Assembly: GCA_963920665.1 (NCBI GenBank)
Contig: OY987268.1
Span: forward strand, 11,224,501 to 11,288,500
Direction: 5' to 3'
Origin: Straminergon stramineum
Taxonomy: Eukaryota > Streptophyta > Bryopsida > Hypnales > Calliergonaceae
DNA: 64,000 nt
In this document: positions 61,501 to 64,000 of the stretch, piece by piece
Numbering within the stretch: position 1 is the first letter of the stretch
Layout of the letters: each line of letters starts with the position of its first letter
Notes under the pieces: model-generated
What the model was told of the DNA's origin: nothing
What the model saw: the letters and a program-made list of their open reading frames with translations, nothing else
The model's database searches: none
Translations under genes and position numbers: made by a program

Positions 61501-62189
61501 TATTCAAACCTTGCCTGTGAGATTGCCTTTACAGCCTCAATGAAGGCTGGATGCCTTGCCACATTAAATGGCACATTCGCTTCATAGAAAAAACTTGCCC
61601 ACTTCTCATCCAACTCCTTCTTCTTTGCAATGTTGAATGCGTCCGCCATGCGCTGCTGACGTAGTGATCCAGATCTCGTAGAATTCGATCCAGCAAGACT
61701 ATATGACGTTTGTAGAATATCATTTCCTTCTGAAACGTTTGCCCCTTCTTCCGCTCTCCCACCATTGATCCCACCTGTCACCTCATTTTCAGTAGCTTCA
61801 CTTGAACTTGCACGTGCAGTTGCTCTAGATGGCGCACTTTGAATTGGTTCTCCCTCATACATGTCCTCGACATCCATTCGTAGCGGGACAAAACCTGTAC
61901 AATTGGCAAATCTATGTCGCACATGACGAGGCATACTTCGACAAATTGACCTCTCCGATTTTGAGCCATATCCGAAATGTGCAAAAGCACGCTCACGTTT
62001 GTAATTGAAGGTCCCAGCACAGAAAACACAAGTCACCTTAATCCCATTCTCCGTAAAGTTCAACCATGGTTCCCATTCCTTGGTCTGCTTCCTTTGACTT
62101 GCCATTGCGTTCAACCGTTCACAAATAATTTCAAATGTCTTCCTCCTCCTTCGTATTGCAGTTAAAAAGATCGTAGATATACCGAACAA
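58581..62189 (-). CDS. hAT transposase with long C-terminal extension (1,202 aa)
   Basis: One uninterrupted frame encodes a nuclear DNA transposase that would excise and insert hAT elements. In order: a BED-like zinc finger (about 40-100; C54, C57, H71); a DUF659-like RNase H core with the first acidic residue in CTDGW (D272) and the second in CTDNAAN (D333); CMAHALDL (357-364), as in the hAT core; and a C-terminal dimerisation region with HQWWHRVG (624-631) and SASSCERNWS, giving E653. All three catalytic acids are thus present. Beyond about 700 there is a ~500-residue extension: acidic and proline-rich stretches, an Arg-Gly block (1026-1054), a basic KRFKRKR (1126-1132) that could be a nuclear signal, and an acidic tail. 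Typical family members are roughly 600-900 aa. The first Met is at 62,189, but Met29 (62,105), just before the zinc finger, is an equally good start. No stop or frameshift is seen, so it may be active or recently so. Confidence 0.95.
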   Translation of the reverse strand: MFGISTIFLTAIRRRRKTFEIICERLNAMASQRKQTKEWEPWLNFTENGIKVTCVFCAGTFNYKRERAFAHFGYGSKSERSICRSMPRHVRHRFANCTGFVPLRMDVEDMYEGEPIQSAPSRATARASSSEATENEVTGGINGGRAEEGANVSEGNDILQTSYSLAGSNSTRSGSLRQQRMADAFNIAKKKELDEKWASFFYEANVPFNVARHPAFIEAVKAISQARFEYSPPSYHQFKTNLIEPRRLQIEKQIQEKVGFAVKHYGVSICTDGWDDVNRRPLMNVMMSCPAGDVFLGSIDTTSQKKTMHYIADQMKVYIEKVDPKYVTQVCTDNAANMLGALQDITQTYPHIFAQGCMAHALDLMLEDWAKIQEFSDLIARAKRLCQYIRNHHATMSIFRELSPNLQLVVPSETRFACNFLMLQRMVKLRGVLERLNIHLRVLNYFDTLRNEQNGPQAATASCNVKRTIQDVAFWQRCVNYVYMTEDVLKALSVFDGREPAMGRAWLVMHNLRGHVYSLREPPFNLGDDIAVILEASFNERWNMVFEDTHYAAALLNPYLLDNVALRVDGTALHALYRVIRKMADSVGVNFNDVLAELTEFEEGSRPYSPAMIPNIRVTQMLPHQWWHRVGDRALSKIVVRLLSLTCSASSCERNWSMYSFVHNKVRNRLAPEKAKSLVYIYTNSRVLRQRLGADPVRWYDANMYSEDSDPDALGPLPTNERNREFNAMQAEEEEEVDGEAYVAPQEYPANPDLWRRGADHLKEARNYYRDADDGEEELLNGRWGPWGPPIPPNPRRTPSPPLPQNEGIVEVPALSSSLETNNPNDDNVDDGISHNNNDDDDNLPPGNGGGNEDGDVNKGKNANPNHGGSSHNRDGNTRPIGVGPSTRNIRAIQGHHDRNVRNARVARPIARNQPTGNVRRPFDPEHVDPNDVFAFVEPPEDLARVPAAVEGHPTISDQGIQTPHSIDPSSVTNSNAIRRPSPARLGSLGNVDLTLQSVSRGTIGGRPPMAPRPPVCHELGQYQQGRGQTKGRGQTKGRGRARGRGGSRGHGRREGQHIGEASSSRPTNHLFLGIGARDPNRVIEPFLSTYVPGPRGSTPAFVVPTIPGGPTINSDAEDPNAQRHKRFKRKRSQGQTTIELRNENSEVEGHWTTDSGEAEDEYDSNEDANDEAPKDDDVVVRDANVADPSAQEVRRSSRLNN

Positions 62190-62364
62190 AGTATCAGTAA
62201 CAGCAGTTAGCGCTAATCCACTGCTTGAACTGATTTTGACATCACCTCAGCAGCAAACTAGGGCCATCTGCCACCCAAGTAGACTCACAAGGAGCTCAAA
62301 ATGAATTGAAGTCCAAGAGATAGAGGCCAGGTGACAAATGTGGGGAATGCCGGGTCTTCCTTTT

Positions 62365-62373
62365 CTTTATATA
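62365..62373 (-). promoter_or_regulatory. Probable TATA box of the hAT transposase gene
   Basis: Read leftwards the sequence is TATATAAAG, a strong plant TATA box. It sits 176 bp before the first possible start codon and 260 bp before the second. That gives a leader of about 150-230 nt. It lies inside the transposon, next to the right subterminal array. Confidence 0.55.
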
Positions 62374-62384
62374 CTTAGGGAATG

Positions 62385-62760
62385 CAGGGGCGTGGACTTC
62401 ACCGATGTGCGTGGCAGCAGGGCGCGGACATCTTCATTCCCAAAGTGTAGGGCGGGGATGCACACTTCAATCCCTGGCATCAGGGCGCAAATAGGAAGGT
62501 AGGGCGGGGACTTGAAGTTAGGGCGCGGACTCCAGGGCGCGGACTTGAAGTCAGGGCGCGGACTTCAGGGCACGGACTTGAAGTCAGGGCACGGACTCCA
62601 GGGCGGACAATTCACAGAGGCGGAAGAACTTGAGAGAGCGCAGCTGAATCACAGACTCCATAGTGTGGATTTGAAGTTAGGGCGTGGACTCCAGGGCGCG
62701 GACTCCAAGGCGCGGACTTGAAGCCAGGGCGCGGACTCCAGGGCGTAGACGTGCTCGTCC
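62385..62760 (+). repeat. hAT right subterminal motif array
   Basis: About fifteen copies of 'agggcgcggactccagg' / 'agggcgcggacttgaagt' variants, spaced about 14-19 bp in the densest part (62,512-62,600 and 62,677-62,757). They read in the same direction as the left block instead of inverted. A 69-codon frame (62,512-62,721) with repeating GRGLQG words is only this repeat translated. Confidence 0.9.
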
Positions 62761-62974
62761 AGCACAGGAGGCAGGACTTTGAAATGCGCTTGGGCTTTGA
62801 CATTCTTCAGTCCCTCCTTTTTTTGGAGCGGGGGAACCATTAATTATAGCCTCAACAACCTGTTTTGGATTCCGACAAGGCAATGAAAGCAAGATGCCAA
62901 ATAAAGAGCTCCATTGACTAAGATTTGGAAGAAACTTCATGGAAGAGCATGTCCCCTTCATTGTGGTGAAAGAT

Positions 62975-64000
62975 GTTAGCAAAGCTCTCCCATCCCAACT
63001 CTATGCCATTCATTTGCGTTTGGATCATTCTCTCTCACATATTTTTGGCTTCATTCTTGAAACTCTCACATTCCAACTTATACTAATTTTTTTCTTTTGG
63101 TTGAATCATTCTTTCTTCTATTTTGTTCCTAAAACACTCCCATCCCAACTCAAAGCCAAATGTTCATTTTTTGTTCCATCATTCCTTTCCCTATTTTTTT
63201 GAATCATTCCTAAAACTCTCCCATCCCAATTCATTGTTCTTTTTTTTATTTGTTGAATCATCTCCTTTTCTATTTTGTTTTGCTTCATTATTTAGCAAGA
63301 CTCTTTTCTAGTTTTCTTCCAACTCCATGCTGATCTTGATTTGTTGAATCATTCCCTTTCCTATTTCATTTTTGCTTATTTCCTAAAGTTCTCCTACCCC
63401 AATTCAAAGCCATTAATTTTTTGTTCCACCATTCCCTTTCCTATTTTTTTTGGCTTTGGATTCCTAAACACTTCCATGCCATTTTGGGGGGGTGGATTAA
63501 TTCCCTTTCCTATTTTATTTGTTTCATTAGGAAAGTTGTTCCATCCCAAGTTATACAAAAACTAAATGGCATTATTATTCCCATCCTAGTTTTTTTGGGC
63601 TTGATTAGCAAAATTGCTCCATTCCAACCCAAGACCCAACTCCCCCAAGGCCATTGAAATGATTTAATTTTTGTATTCCCTAAACCCTTTCTAATTTTTT
63701 TTTGTTTCATTTGCAAGATTATTCTATCCCAACCCAATGCCATTTATTTTTTGGTATATCATTTACTTCCTAATTTTTTGTGGGCTTCATTTGCAACATT
63801 ATCCCATGCCATCCCAATGCCCTTTATTTTTTGTATATCATTCCCTCCCTAGTTTTTTTTGGCTTGATTAGCAAAATTGTTCCATCCCACCTCAATGCAC
63901 TTTATTTTTCGTATGTCATTCACTCCCTATTTTTTTTGGCTTGATTAGCAAAACTCTTACATTCCAACTCAAGGCCATTTAGTTTTGTGGTATCCCAACT
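62975..64000 (+). repeat. Degenerate ~80-bp tandem array running off the window
   Basis: Units contain 'ccatcccaactcaa.gccattt', then 'attttttg', 'tcattccctttcctatttttt' and 'ggcttcattagcaaaa.t'. Starts are near 62,990, 63,140, 63,213, 63,391, 63,541, 63,617, 63,725, 63,808, 63,885 and 63,962. Spacing settles to about 77-83 bp at the right, where copies are most alike. Spacing of 150-180 bp further left implies decayed or lost units. Frames of 62-87 codons within it are artefacts. Confidence 0.85.

Larger units (their letters stand above)
57912..62760 (-). mobile_element. hAT-superfamily transposon with intact transposase gene
   Basis: The left terminus is inferred at CAGGGTTGTCATATCGGAC (57,912). 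This is where segment S copy 2 stops matching copy 1 (17,031), and CAGGG is a typical hAT start. The element includes a left GC-rich subterminal block, a 3.6-kb transposase gene read leftwards, a TATA box and a right subterminal array. The complementary right end (..GACAACCCTG) and the continuation of segment S were not found to the right, so the true right boundary is unknown. The coordinate given is the last subterminal motif. Confidence 0.8.

Noticed and set aside
62512..62721. Glycine-rich small protein with GRGLQG repeats
   Set aside because: It is the direct translation of the subterminal 'gggcgcggact' array; similar frames exist on the opposite strand.
1..64000. tRNA, rRNA or CRISPR features
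   Set aside because: No A/B-box pair with a foldable cloverleaf, no conserved rRNA stretch and no regularly spaced short repeats were seen by eye; a covariance-model scan would be needed to exclude tRNA relics.

Overview
The window looks like nuclear DNA of a land plant with a large, transposon-filled genome. The evidence is a plant-type hAT transposase (DUF659-like core and hAT dimerisation region), a Stowaway MITE with the canonical CTCCCTCCGTCCC end, Tourist- and CACTA-type miniature elements, GT-AG introns, AT-rich spacer and many decayed dispersed repeats. I saw no bacterial operon, ribosome-binding site, tRNA, rRNA or CRISPR array. The species cannot be named from this sequence.

Layout. 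1-4.1 kb is one copy of a dispersed repeat whose inverted partner lies at 50.6-53.1 kb, with an insertion and a minisatellite inside it. 4.8-11.2 kb is an AT-rich old repeat with a shorter collinear relative at 46.2-49.65 kb; it carries a near-perfect 46-bp-stem hairpin at 7.1 kb. 11.4-13.3 kb holds two abutting small inverted-repeat elements, a retroposon tail and a GC-rich tandem duplication. 13.3-17.1 kb is a GC-rich segment with a diverged second copy at 54.1-57.9 kb. The first copy contains a 421-bp unit amplified about 3.2 times. 18.7-20.2 kb contains the phase-consistent last three exons of an unrecognised membrane-protein gene. 20-42 kb is a mosaic of MITEs and terminal-inverted-repeat elements: a TTAA-flanked ~930-bp family, a possible CACTA element, Stowaway, Tourist and a mini-CACTA. 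It also holds foldbacks and tandem arrays. 42-54 kb is mostly decayed repeat. 57.9-62.8 kb is a hAT element with an intact 1,202-codon transposase gene read leftwards. 62.98 kb to the end is an ~80-bp degenerate tandem array that runs off the window.

The only long intact gene is the hAT transposase. The spliced gene tail at 18.7-20.2 kb is the best candidate for a host gene. Nearly everything else is explained by insertion, duplication and decay of mobile DNA. The paralogous GC-rich segments are useful because each serves as an empty-site control for the other: they date the 421-bp amplification, a retroposon-tail insertion and the hAT insertion relative to the segmental duplication.
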